8,019 nucleotides of DNA from an uncultured Eubacteriales bacterium (GCA_902772745.1 CACYBV010000121.1:1-8019), one strand, 5' to 3'. Shown: positions 1-7,550, counted from the stretch's first letter. Translations and numbers: made by a program. The notes: a model not told the origin generated them from the sequence alone.

Positions 1-1
1 A

Positions 2-2245
2 CTGCAGCACTACGCCTATTCCCCCTTTACGGTTGATATCACGCGCTTCCTGTACTTCGGCGAGGAGAATTCGATCGTGATCACGGTGAACCCTTCGATG
101 CAGCCGAATTCCCGGTGGTACTCCGGCGCCGGCGTTTTCCGGAGCCTGGAGCTTGTGCATACGCCGAAGTTTTATCTCAAGGCGGACGGAATCTACGGCT
201 ATACAAAGGAAATCGAGTACGATGATCAGGGCGCAGCACTTACCGCTTTTCTTAAGGTTTCGGCGGACGCCGTGAACCGCACGGAAAAAAACCTGCTCGC
301 GGAAGTATCCTTCTCCCTTTATGAGGACAAAGGCCGCGGTGTCCCGAGTGATCAGCCCGTTATCACACGGACGACAAGGATCCAGGTCCCGCCGCAGTCG
401 GAGGAAACGGCGCAGTACACACTGACTCTGGAAAAGCCGCTCCTCTGGGACGCGGAGCATCCGAATCTCTACCGGCTTTCGGCCTGTGTCAGAGCGGTTC
501 AGGAATTCCGCACCCATATCATCGAGCTTCCGGAGGAAGAGCGGACTTCGGACGAAGCTTCCGTTCTTTTCGGCGTCCGTACGATCCGGGCCGATGTCCG
601 GCACGGTCTCAGCATCAACGGGAAAGAGACAAAGCTCCGCGGCGGCTGCCTGCATCACGACAACGGCCTTCTCGGCGCGGTTTCCCTGTATGACGCCGAA
701 TACCGCAAGCTTTCGGCGCTGAAATTCATCGGTTTCAACGCGGTCCGCACGACGCACAACCCGCCCTCTTCCGTCTTTGTCGAGGCCTGCGACCGGCTCG
801 GAATCTACATCTTCGACGAGGCTTTCGACGCCTGGGGCATGGGCAAGCAGCCCGGCGACTACAACCAGTATTTCGAAACCGACTGGGAAAAAGATCTCCG
901 TGCATTTGTGCGCCGCGACCGCTCCCATCCCGCGGTCGTCATCTGGTCGACCGGCAATGAAATCACGGAGCGCGGCGGACTCGGAAACGGCTATACGCTG
1001 GCAACGAAACTCGCGAATACCGTAAAATCGCTTGACCCCTCCCGTCCGGTCTCAAACGGCATCTGCTCCTTCTGGAACGGGCTTGACGAGCATATGATGG
1101 CGGAGGCCATGAAGAAAATGCAGGAAGCCGCGGCGTCCGGAGACATCCAGAACATCAACTACGGCGGCAAAAACGATACAACCTGGGAAGACTATACCGA
1201 AGCCTTCACAAACGGCCTCGATATCGTCGGCTACAATTATCTCGAAAACAAATACGAATTCGACCACGAGCGCTTCCCGGAGCGTGTGATCCTGGGTTCG
1301 GAAAACTTTCCCCGGGAGATCGGCATGCACTGGCCGGTGATCGAGAAGACTCCCTATATCATCGGCGATTTCACCTGGACCGCCGCGGATTACATCGGCG
1401 AAGCCGGAATCGGAAAGTCCCTGTTTGTCGACCCGGACGACCCGCGCCTCGCACTGGGACGCTTCGCGCTCTCTTCGCACACTTCCGAATTTCCCTGGCG
1501 GCTCGCAAACGACGCGGATATCGATATCTGCCACAGCGTCCTGCCGCAGGGCATGTACCGCAAAGTGGTTTTCGGATCGGATGAGACCTTCATCTTCTCC
1601 TACGACCCGGAAAACTTCGGCAAGACGGAAATCATCAGTCCCTGGGGCTTCACAGATGTCAGGAGGTCCTGGAAATGGGCCGGAAAAGAAGGAAAGCCCG
1701 TCAATATCGCGGTCTTCTCCCGCGCCGAAGAGGTCGAGGTTTTTGTGAACGGAGTCTCTATGGGACGGAAAAAGCAGGGCGAATCCCTCGCGGACAATAT
1801 GCCGATGAGTTTTGTCTTTGACGCGGTTTACGAGCCGGGAACGATTGAAGCCGTGAGCTTCTCAGGCGGAAAAGAGATCTCCCGTGACGCAGTCAAAACG
1901 CACGGCGCGCCGGCCTCTGTCCGGCTGACCGCCGAAAAGGAAAGTGTTCCCGCGGACGGTCACAGCCTCGTCTATGTCCGCGCCGAAGTGCTCGATGAAA
2001 GCGGCGCTTTGGTACCGGACGCGGAAGTGAAGCTCTCCGCTGCGCTCTCAGGAACCGCATTCGCACTTTCCGGCTTCGGATCCGGCAATCCGATCACCTC
2101 CGAAAACTACACGAAAGGCTGCTTCACATCCTTCCGCGGAAAGGCGCTCGCGATCCTTCGCAGCGGATATGATCCCGGCGAAGTGACACTGACGGTTCTT
2201 GGTGAAGGCATCGGAGAGGCTTCCGTCCGGATCGCCGCAGAATAA
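2..2245 (+). CDS. Family GH2 glycoside hydrolase, beta-galactosidase type, 5' end outside window
   Basis: The enzyme probably removes terminal beta-galactose or a related sugar from oligosaccharides by the retaining mechanism of GH2. The reading frame is open from the window edge, and its first residues (QHYAYSPFTVDIT, then MQPNSRWYSGAGVFR) are the end of the GH2 sugar-binding domain, so roughly 100 N-terminal residues are missing. A GTG at 77 lies inside this domain and is not the start. In visible-residue numbering the domains are: sugar-binding to about 55, Ig-like about 80-193, TIM barrel about 195-475, DUF4982-type Ig domain about 560-632, and a GH2 C-terminal domain 5 module about 635-747 with the FGSGNP and FRGKALA signatures. 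The acid/base Glu is in STGNE (codon 959-961) and the nucleophile Glu is in LGSEN (codon 1301-1303); both are intact. The gene converges on the GH43 gene and ends at its own terminator. A signal peptide cannot be judged. Other GH2 activities, such as beta-glucuronidase or arabinopyranosidase, are possible. Confidence 0.93.
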   Translation: MQHYAYSPFTVDITRFLYFGEENSIVITVNPSMQPNSRWYSGAGVFRSLELVHTPKFYLKADGIYGYTKEIEYDDQGAALTAFLKVSADAVNRTEKNLLAEVSFSLYEDKGRGVPSDQPVITRTTRIQVPPQSEETAQYTLTLEKPLLWDAEHPNLYRLSACVRAVQEFRTHIIELPEEERTSDEASVLFGVRTIRADVRHGLSINGKETKLRGGCLHHDNGLLGAVSLYDAEYRKLSALKFIGFNAVRTTHNPPSSVFVEACDRLGIYIFDEAFDAWGMGKQPGDYNQYFETDWEKDLRAFVRRDRSHPAVVIWSTGNEITERGGLGNGYTLATKLANTVKSLDPSRPVSNGICSFWNGLDEHMMAEAMKKMQEAAASGDIQNINYGGKNDTTWEDYTEAFTNGLDIVGYNYLENKYEFDHERFPERVILGSENFPREIGMHWPVIEKTPYIIGDFTWTAADYIGEAGIGKSLFVDPDDPRLALGRFALSSHTSEFPWRLANDADIDICHSVLPQGMYRKVVFGSDETFIFSYDPENFGKTEIISPWGFTDVRRSWKWAGKEGKPVNIAVFSRAEEVEVFVNGVSMGRKKQGESLADNMPMSFVFDAVYEPGTIEAVSFSGGKEISRDAVKTHGAPASVRLTAEKESVPADGHSLVYVRAEVLDESGALVPDAEVKLSAALSGTAFALSGFGSGNPITSENYTKGCFTSFRGKALAILRSGYDPGEVTLTVLGEGIGEASVRIAAE

Positions 2246-2267
2246 TCCCGATAACACCTTACGAATG

Positions 2268-2359
2268 CGGGCCATCCGATCATGAATCTTCCGCCTCGGA
2301 GACGGTTTCAGGTCTCCTGAAAAAAGAAGATTCAAGGTCAGATGGCCCGTTGTTTTTTT
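2268..2359 (+). terminator. Composite intrinsic terminator of the plus-strand GH2 gene
   Basis: A perfect 9-bp stem (CGGGCCATC at 2268-2276 with GATGGCCCG at 2341-2349) continues inward through a 4-bp segment (2278-2281 with 2336-2339, one G-T wobble, single mismatches on both sides) into a second perfect 9-bp stem (TGAATCTTC 2283-2291 with GAAGATTCA 2326-2334). Inside that sits a 6-bp stem (GGAGAC 2298-2303 with GTCTCC 2312-2317) with an 8-base loop. The outer arm is followed directly by TTG and seven T at 2353-2359. This is the layout of a Rho-independent terminator for transcription from the left, starting 22 bases after the GH2 stop codon. No T-tract follows the hairpin on the minus strand, so termination of the GH43 transcript here is less certain. 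The stem is much longer than usual. Confidence 0.88.
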
Positions 2360-2382
2360 CGCGTTCCGCTTATGCGGTATGC

Positions 2383-2410
2383 CGGGCCTGAAAGCCGCTG
2401 ATCAGGCCTG
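2383..2410 (-). repeat. Inverted repeat spanning the GH43 stop codon
   Basis: GGCCTGA at 2385-2391 pairs with TCAGGCC at 2402-2408, a perfect 7-bp stem that can be extended by a G-T and a C-G pair to 2383/2410, with a 10-base loop. On the minus strand the TGA stop codon of the GH43 gene is part of the first arm. No T-run follows on the minus strand, so it does not meet the usual intrinsic-terminator pattern. It could protect the 3' end of the mRNA or take part in Rho-dependent termination, or be chance. Confidence 0.45.
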
Positions 2411-4213
2411 CACGGAGAGGATCTGCGTGCCCTCGGTGATTCCGTTCTCGTTGAAGCTGTCCACGCGGACGCAGTAAGCGCGGCCTTTTATGAGGGCGCC
2501 GATCCGCTTTGTACCGGGCTCAAAGAGCATATAGCTGTGATAGAGCTGGTCTTCCGAGGCGCCAAACAGGATGTTCCAGCCGACCGTATTTTCCTGCGGC
2601 TCGATCGTAACCTCCATGTCCAGGTCTCCCGTGCGGACTGCGCTGAATAATGCTTCTCCGGGCGCATCCCCGTCTCCGAGTCCGAAGACGCGAAGCCCGG
2701 AAATGCAGGGGTTCTGCGCATAGGGCACCGCCATATCCGAGAGACGGAAGTAACGCGCGCGGTATCCGGGTTCCGATACCAGAAAATCGTGAGAAAGGTC
2801 GGTTTTCGCGTCGGATTTGTCCGCGAGAAGGAACCATTCCTCCCCGTCCGCGGAAGCTTCGAGCTTCCACTGCGTGAACATCTCCGAGCCGTCGATATAA
2901 CGCGCGCCGGTCATATCCCCGACCATCTCGCCGGGTACCGGGATATCGATCAGATCGTCCGCGAAATTGACCTGCACCGCGTGCACGTCATATACTTTCC
3001 CGAGATCCAGCATCAGCCATTCATCGCGCGAATTCGTCGCTGCCCGCCACCAGGTCTGCACATTCTCCTCCGTAGCGCGCTCCGGCTCATTTCCGGGAAC
3101 GAAGGAGGAGGCGGAAACGGTTTTTTTCGCGGAGAGAAGCATCCAGGCGGGGTTTCGCCAGGCATCCTGCCGGAGCCCGGAGAGGCTCATCGGCCAGTCG
3201 CCGTAGCGCTGGTTGCAGTAAAGATCCCCGTCCGCATCAAAGCCCGCCGGCCATAAACCGACCCGGCGCTCGAACATGTGATGCGTGCTGATCCGCATTG
3301 TCGCGATGTGCCACCAGTTGCCCTGCTCATCGAGCATCGTAGAACCATGACCGGCACCGGGCAAAAATCCGCCCGGCTTGTAGGAGTATGGATTGTTGTC
3401 GGCAAGCGTATAGGGTCCCAAAGGGCTGTCCGACACATAGACGCCGTCCGAATAGGTATTGTACTGGGTTCCGGGGCAGGCGTACTGCAGATAGTACTTC
3501 CCGCAGTGTTTGTCCACCCAGGCGCCCTCGATATAGGGCATGTTGGTAAACATCCCGCGGATCATCGGGCGGAGATGCTCAGGAACATCAAAAAGCTTTG
3601 TTCCGGACTGTTGCAGGAAGGCTTCCACTGCCTGATCCGTTTCTTCCTCCGACAAAGGCGCGATGCTGTTGTCTTCCCCGACCCGTTCGTATCCGTTCCG
3701 GTCCGGCGCGCCATAGACCAGCTCTACGCGTTCGTGAAGCGGCTGCAGTGTATCTTTGTCCAGCTCAACGCCGTAAATCGGTGTCGCGTTGGAACAGCCC
3801 CAGTAGAAATAAACCCGCCCGTCGTCGTCCACGAACATGTTGGGATCCCAGAAGGGAAAGGTTCCCTCAATCCGTTCGTAAGGCCCGTTCAGAACGTCTT
3901 TCGTGCGCCAGCGATCGCAGTTTTTCGTGTGGCTCGAAGCGCAGAGATAGACATAGCCGTTCATGACCCGCACATCAGGCGCGTAATCGTAGAAAGGAAG
4001 CCCCTCGGGAAGCCTGTGGTTCTCCCAGTGCACGAGGTCGTCCGAGACCCATACGCCTAAAGTCATCGAGGCAAAAACATAGTAGCGGCCTTCAAAACAG
4101 ATCATTGACGGATCCGCCGCCTCGCGGTTGATCTGTATCGGCTGACCCGGTTCTCTTGGCGTGTTGAACTGATAGCGGTAGTTGACATTCAGGGGATTGC
4201 AAAAATACTTCAT
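2402..4213 (-). CDS. GH43 glycoside hydrolase with discoidin-like (F5/8 type C) module
   Basis: This is a 603-residue inverting glycosidase of the GH43 five-bladed propeller family, whose members remove arabinofuranose, xylose or galactose units from hemicellulose and pectin side chains. The three expected acidic residues are present: base Asp34 in REAADPSM, pKa-modulating Asp123 in FWDPNMF, and acid Glu229 in YIEGAWV. Between the last two lies a helical insertion (about 165-220). After the propeller (about 25-340), residues about 360-510 form an F5/8 type C-like sandwich with the pattern TWWRAATNSRDEWLMLDLG and YFRLSDM, then a fibronectin-III-like segment to the end. The start is the ATG at 4211-4213, because AAGGAGG lies five bases before it and inside the 14-base gap after the esterase stop. 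An ATG at 4229-4231 overlaps that stop as ATGA, and a GTG at 4256-4258 lies further upstream; neither has as good a site. No signal peptide is seen. The subfamily and exact substrate are not assigned. Confidence 0.92.
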   Translation of the reverse strand: MKYFCNPLNVNYRYQFNTPREPGQPIQINREAADPSMICFEGRYYVFASMTLGVWVSDDLVHWENHRLPEGLPFYDYAPDVRVMNGYVYLCASSHTKNCDRWRTKDVLNGPYERIEGTFPFWDPNMFVDDDGRVYFYWGCSNATPIYGVELDKDTLQPLHERVELVYGAPDRNGYERVGEDNSIAPLSEEETDQAVEAFLQQSGTKLFDVPEHLRPMIRGMFTNMPYIEGAWVDKHCGKYYLQYACPGTQYNTYSDGVYVSDSPLGPYTLADNNPYSYKPGGFLPGAGHGSTMLDEQGNWWHIATMRISTHHMFERRVGLWPAGFDADGDLYCNQRYGDWPMSLSGLRQDAWRNPAWMLLSAKKTVSASSFVPGNEPERATEENVQTWWRAATNSRDEWLMLDLGKVYDVHAVQVNFADDLIDIPVPGEMVGDMTGARYIDGSEMFTQWKLEASADGEEWFLLADKSDAKTDLSHDFLVSEPGYRARYFRLSDMAVPYAQNPCISGLRVFGLGDGDAPGEALFSAVRTGDLDMEVTIEPQENTVGWNILFGASEDQLYHSYMLFEPGTKRIGALIKGRAYCVRVDSFNENGITEGTQILSVQA

Positions 4214-4218
4214 AAGGT

Positions 4219-4225
4219 CCTCCTT
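4219..4225 (-). promoter_or_regulatory. Ribosome binding site deciding the GH43 start
   Basis: On the minus strand AAGGAGG is followed by the five-base spacer ACCTT and then ATG at 4213. This near-perfect anti-16S match selects the start 15 codons inside the longest possible reading frame. It lies between the esterase stop (4228-4230) and the GH43 start, which favours translation of both genes from one mRNA. Confidence 0.9.
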
Positions 4226-4227
4226 GT

Positions 4228-5223
4228 TCATGATAGCGAAAAGATCTTCCGAAGCCACTGGTCCGCAAGGGCAGGCCAGACAGCAGCTTCCTCGTTCGGA
4301 TACGAGCGGAACTCCTCCGGAAGCTCGGAACGGTCCATTTCCCCGCTGAAGAATGCGAGCATTCCCAGGAAACGCTGCTTTTCCGCCTCCGGAAGCGCGA
4401 TCCGGCCGTCTTTCACGGCTTCCCCGAGCGCCGTTGTCTGCCGCATGGTATAAGGCGGGGCATACTTATGGTCCGCCCAGTCCTGCGTCGCAACGGAAAT
4501 TCCGTGCGCGCCGTCCGTAAACACATGGTGCGCGAAAGGCACTCCGGCCCTTTTCAACGCTTCCGCCATGAGATAGCTGTTTTCCACCGGAACCAGCTCA
4601 TCCGTTGCGGTCTGCCACAAAAAGCAGGGAACCGTGTCCTTTGTGACCTGGGTTTCCAGCGACATGTAGTGAAGCATCTCATCGGAGGCGTCCTTCGACA
4701 AAAGCGCCGTAAAGGAGTCGCGGTGCGCATATTCGCCGGAAGTGATCACGGGATAGCTGAGTACCGCCGCCTGCGGGCGGTTGCTGATCCCGCTGTAGTC
4801 CGGATTGTCTTCCCGGTCGTCCATCCAGTGTACGGCAAGGCTCGCGCAGAGATGCCCCGCCGCCGAGAAGCCGCATACCGCAAGTTTCTGAGGATCCACG
4901 AGAAATTCCTCCGCTTTCTTACGCACGAAGCGCACCGCGCGTGAAATGTCGTGAAGCGGCTGCTCATTGAGAGGCGCCAGGTCCAGCATGTTGATCGAAT
5001 AAGTGAGGACGAAGCAGTTCCAGCCCTTCTCATAAAAGCTCCTCGCAACAATTTCCCCTTCCGAAGGCGACACAAAGCGGTATCCGCCGCCCGGCGCGAT
5101 CAGGAGTACCGGCCGGATCTCAGGGTCCTCATGGAGGTAGGAATGCAGGAAGGGTTCAAAACCGTATGCCGCAGGATAAGTGTATTCTCCAGGTTCGTAA
5201 AGACTGTACTCTCGTTCTGTCAT
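4228..5223 (-). CDS. Alpha/beta-hydrolase esterase, probable carbohydrate (acetyl) esterase
   Basis: A 331-residue single-domain alpha/beta hydrolase resembling the BD-FAE/acetyl-xylan-esterase-like group. The oxyanion-hole region is APGGGY (43-48), where many lipases have HGGG. The nucleophile Ser120 sits in GFSAAG (codon 4864-4866), the likely acid is Asp208 in ATDELVPV, and the likely base is His240 in TDGAHGIS, so the triad is complete. In this family such enzymes remove acetyl or similar ester groups from plant glycans. Its place between GH2 and GH43 genes suggests it deacetylates oligosaccharides so those enzymes can act; this is an inference. I chose ATG at 5221-5223 because AGAGGAG ends nine bases before it. 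ATG at 5230-5232 lies only one base after that site, and the more upstream ATGs would add a non-conserved leader. There is no signal peptide. The C-terminal 70 residues are helical and carry no motif I recognise. Confidence 0.88.
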   Translation of the reverse strand: MTEREYSLYEPGEYTYPAAYGFEPFLHSYLHEDPEIRPVLLIAPGGGYRFVSPSEGEIVARSFYEKGWNCFVLTYSINMLDLAPLNEQPLHDISRAVRFVRKKAEEFLVDPQKLAVCGFSAAGHLCASLAVHWMDDREDNPDYSGISNRPQAAVLSYPVITSGEYAHRDSFTALLSKDASDEMLHYMSLETQVTKDTVPCFLWQTATDELVPVENSYLMAEALKRAGVPFAHHVFTDGAHGISVATQDWADHKYAPPYTMRQTTALGEAVKDGRIALPEAEKQRFLGMLAFFSGEMDRSELPEEFRSYPNEEAAVWPALADQWLRKIFSLS

Positions 5224-5232
5224 TTTGTTCAT

Positions 5233-5239
5233 CTCCTCT
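5233..5239 (-). promoter_or_regulatory. Ribosome binding site of the esterase gene
   Basis: AGAGGAG on the minus strand lies nine bases before the ATG at 5223 and only one base before the alternative ATG at 5232. The spacing favours the inner start, giving a protein beginning MTEREYSLYE. A GC hairpin (5244-5261) ends just upstream. Confidence 0.75.
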
Positions 5240-5243
5240 TCAC

Positions 5244-5261
5244 CCCGGGAACAGCCCCGGG
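5244..5261 (-). repeat. CCCGGG hairpin upstream of the esterase ribosome binding site
   Basis: Two copies of CCCGGG (5244-5249 and 5256-5261) are separated by six bases and can form a 6-bp all-GC stem. On the minus strand the same stretch reads as a direct repeat of TTCCCGGGG separated by CTG. It ends four bases before the AGAGGAG ribosome binding site in the 105-base gap after the GH2 gene. No T-run follows, so it is not an intrinsic terminator. A role in mRNA processing or in setting translation level is possible but not shown. The rest of the gap (5262-5328) holds nothing I can identify. Confidence 0.5.
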
Positions 5262-5328
5262 AAATTGAATTCATAAGCATCTTAGGGTTCGCGGTTTTTG
5301 TCAGCGCGCCTCTTGCTTTTTGCTGTCC

Positions 5329-7545
5329 TTATTTTTTAATCTGCTGCAGCACCCGGTTCAGCGCCCGGACCGTTTCCTCCGGAACGGAACCCGCCTGTTT
5401 TAAGAGGCTTTCCAGCGTCATTTTCGACATCATTTTCTGCAGAACCGGGTTGTTTGCGGAGGCTTCCGCCACATCGCCGCGGGCCGCGCGCATTTTTGCC
5501 ATCATCTCTCCGAGGATCGCCCCGGCCTCCGGATGGCTCTGGATGTCGCCCAAAGTATCGCGGATCGACCAGCAGTCCGGCTTGAATTCCTCGCGGTCGA
5601 ACCAGTTCGTCACGGCCGCGGTCTTGTTGAAGATATAGTCCGGATTCGGCTCGGAAACCTTCACAATGCTCATCGTATCCCTGCATTCACCGGATACCGC
5701 CGTGATTTCGTGCGTCCCTGTAATCGGAACACAGAAGCGGAAAATCCGTTCTCCCTCCTGCTCCGAGAGAAGCTTTCCGTCCACATAGAGCGTAACTTTT
5801 CCGCAATTGCTGTAGACCTTCACTTCGGTTTCGTCTTCTTCCCGGTCCCGTCTCCTCGATCCGCAGAGATGCACGAATTTTTCCTTCGACCAGGCGGCCT
5901 TGTAGAGGTAGAAGGCGTCTTTCTTTGTCTTCCGGTCAAAGCTCACAAGTCCTTTCTGGTTCTCGCCGTGCTTTCCGCCCTCGTCCCGTCCGTCCGCCGC
6001 AAAATCGAAGAGGTTCCAGACATGGGTTGCCCAGAGGAAGGGACGCTCGTCGATCAGCTTCAGGATGTGCTCATGGTACAGGCACTGGTATTCTTCGGTA
6101 TAATCACCGCGCTGCGGGGCTTTCGCGTGGAAGGCCGGGTTCGCATCCGCGCCGTATTCGGAAAATCCGATCACGCGGTCCGGGAACTTTTCATGGTATT
6201 CGTCAAAGAATTCCTCATTCTGAGTGAGTTCGCCGAGATACCAGCCGAAATACAGGTTGTAGCTTCCGATGTCCGGAATCTCGAGGAGCGGACTGTCGGT
6301 CTCCAGCATGAAAACGTGCGCCATTGTCGTGAGCCGCGTCGGATCCATACGGTGGCACAAATCGTTCAGCTCGCGGTGATTTTCCATCAGTTCCTCCGTC
6401 ACCGGGCTCGCCGCGGTAATCTCGTTGCTGAGTCCCCAGCAGACAATCGAAGGATGATTATAGCTCTGGGTTATGAGCTCGCGCATCTGGGAGCGGGTGT
6501 TCCCGCGTCCGTTTTTCATGAACATCGTGATGAAGGGGATTTCCGCCCATACCACGATACCGTTCTCATCGCAAAGGTCATAGAATTCCTGCGCCTGCTG
6601 GTAATGCGCGAGACGAAGCGTGTTCGCGCCAAGCTCCCGGACGATCGCCATATCTTCCCGATGCTCTGCGGTTGTCAGCGCGTTTCCGCTGCCCTTCCGG
6701 TCCTGATGCCGCGACACGCCGCGCAGAGGATACGGACGTCCGTTCAGGAAGAACCCCCGGTCGGGGTCACAGTGGAATTCCCGGCAGCCGAAGCGCGTTG
6801 AAATCTCATCGAGAGGCTCCGGTCCTGCTCCCTCCTCCGGCAGACACTCATACAGTTCTGCCCGCGCGTTGTAGAGGTAAGGATCGCCGAGGCCGTCCCA
6901 GAGGTGCGCATTTTCAATGCAGAACAGGGCTTCCGCGTGTCCGTCCCGGATTTCTGCGGTCTCTTTAAGCGTTCCTGCCTCCGTCTCGATTTCAAAGGAG
7001 ACGAATCCGTTCTCTGCCCAGGCTTCGATCCGGACTTCGGCGCTTTTTTCAGAAAGGTTCACCGAAGGCGTCACTTTGATGCCCGGCGTTCCGTCCTTTA
7101 TGAGTTCGAAATGATTCTTCGGAACCGTAATCAGGCGGACATCGCGGTAGAGGCCGCCGTAGAAGGTGAAGTCCGCCTTCTGGGGATAAATCCGGTCGCT
7201 GTCGCTGTTGTCGACAACGACTTCGAGCAGGTTTTCCTCCCGAAGATACGGGGTCAGCTCCGCGCGGAATGCCGAATAGCCGCCGCAGTGATGTGCGATT
7301 TCGGTTCCGTTCAGAAGAACCCTTGCCTCCATCGCAGCACCCTGAAATTCGATAAAGAGAAGCTCCGACTCGGACAGCTCCGGCTTTGAAAAAGCCTTTT
7401 TGTAGCTGCAGGTCCCGCGGAAATAGTCGTTTCCGCCGTCCTGGCCGTCCGCTGCGTTCCAGGTATGGGGAAGGGAAACAGTCCTGTCTTCCGCCCCCTG
7501 CTTCTGAAATACCCAGTCCGGATTGAAATTCACGTATTTTCTCAT
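5329..7545 (-). CDS. Family GH2 beta-galactosidase-like enzyme with helical C-terminal tail
   Basis: A 738-residue retaining GH2 hydrolase, likely a cytoplasmic beta-galactosidase. The order is sugar-binding jelly roll (about 1-143, with SLPHTWNA and FYGGLYRDV), Ig-like domain (about 150-254), TIM barrel (about 255-548), and a DUF4982-like Ig domain (about 555-632). The tail (about 665-738) is predicted helical, rich in Met and Ala, with LESLLKQAG and ending LNRVLQQIKK. Catalytic features are complete: His280 in SRHQDR, His314 in RLAHYQ, acid/base Glu375 in GLSNE (codon 6421-6423), nucleophile Glu463 in GFSEYGA (codon 6157-6159), and the aromatic WATHVWNLFDF after it. The start is ATG at 7543-7545, because GGAGG lies five bases upstream; the GTG two codons earlier overlaps that site. 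It follows another GH2 gene after 90 bases and precedes the esterase by 105 bases. No signal peptide is present. Beta-glucuronidase or another GH2 specificity cannot be excluded. Confidence 0.94.
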   Translation of the reverse strand: MRKYVNFNPDWVFQKQGAEDRTVSLPHTWNAADGQDGGNDYFRGTCSYKKAFSKPELSESELLFIEFQGAAMEARVLLNGTEIAHHCGGYSAFRAELTPYLREENLLEVVVDNSDSDRIYPQKADFTFYGGLYRDVRLITVPKNHFELIKDGTPGIKVTPSVNLSEKSAEVRIEAWAENGFVSFEIETEAGTLKETAEIRDGHAEALFCIENAHLWDGLGDPYLYNARAELYECLPEEGAGPEPLDEISTRFGCREFHCDPDRGFFLNGRPYPLRGVSRHQDRKGSGNALTTAEHREDMAIVRELGANTLRLAHYQQAQEFYDLCDENGIVVWAEIPFITMFMKNGRGNTRSQMRELITQSYNHPSIVCWGLSNEITAASPVTEELMENHRELNDLCHRMDPTRLTTMAHVFMLETDSPLLEIPDIGSYNLYFGWYLGELTQNEEFFDEYHEKFPDRVIGFSEYGADANPAFHAKAPQRGDYTEEYQCLYHEHILKLIDERPFLWATHVWNLFDFAADGRDEGGKHGENQKGLVSFDRKTKKDAFYLYKAAWSKEKFVHLCGSRRRDREEDETEVKVYSNCGKVTLYVDGKLLSEQEGERIFRFCVPITGTHEITAVSGECRDTMSIVKVSEPNPDYIFNKTAAVTNWFDREEFKPDCWSIRDTLGDIQSHPEAGAILGEMMAKMRAARGDVAEASANNPVLQKMMSKMTLESLLKQAGSVPEETVRALNRVLQQIKK

Positions 7546-7550
7546 GTACA

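Noticed and set aside
77..79. GTG as the start codon of the left GH2 gene
   Set aside because: The frame is open upstream to the window edge and the upstream residues belong to the GH2 sugar-binding domain, so the real start is outside the window.
2048..2335. A 95-codon minus-strand frame running through the convergent gap
   Set aside because: It crosses the terminator hairpin and the end of the GH2 gene antisense, and has no recognisable protein motif.
3278..4060. A 260-codon plus-strand frame antisense to the GH43 gene
   Set aside because: It mirrors the coding frame of a well-supported GH43 protein and shows no domain or convincing ribosome binding site.
5262..5328. A possible promoter before the esterase (CTGACA and TAAGAT on the minus strand)
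   Set aside because: The spacing between the two hexamers is only 14 bases and no better pair is seen, so a promoter is not supported.
5533..6801. A 422-codon open frame on the plus strand antisense to the complete GH2 gene
   Set aside because: It lies wholly inside a gene with intact domains and catalytic residues, its translation is rich in Arg, Val and Ala with no recognisable motif, and long antisense frames are expected in GC-rich coding DNA.
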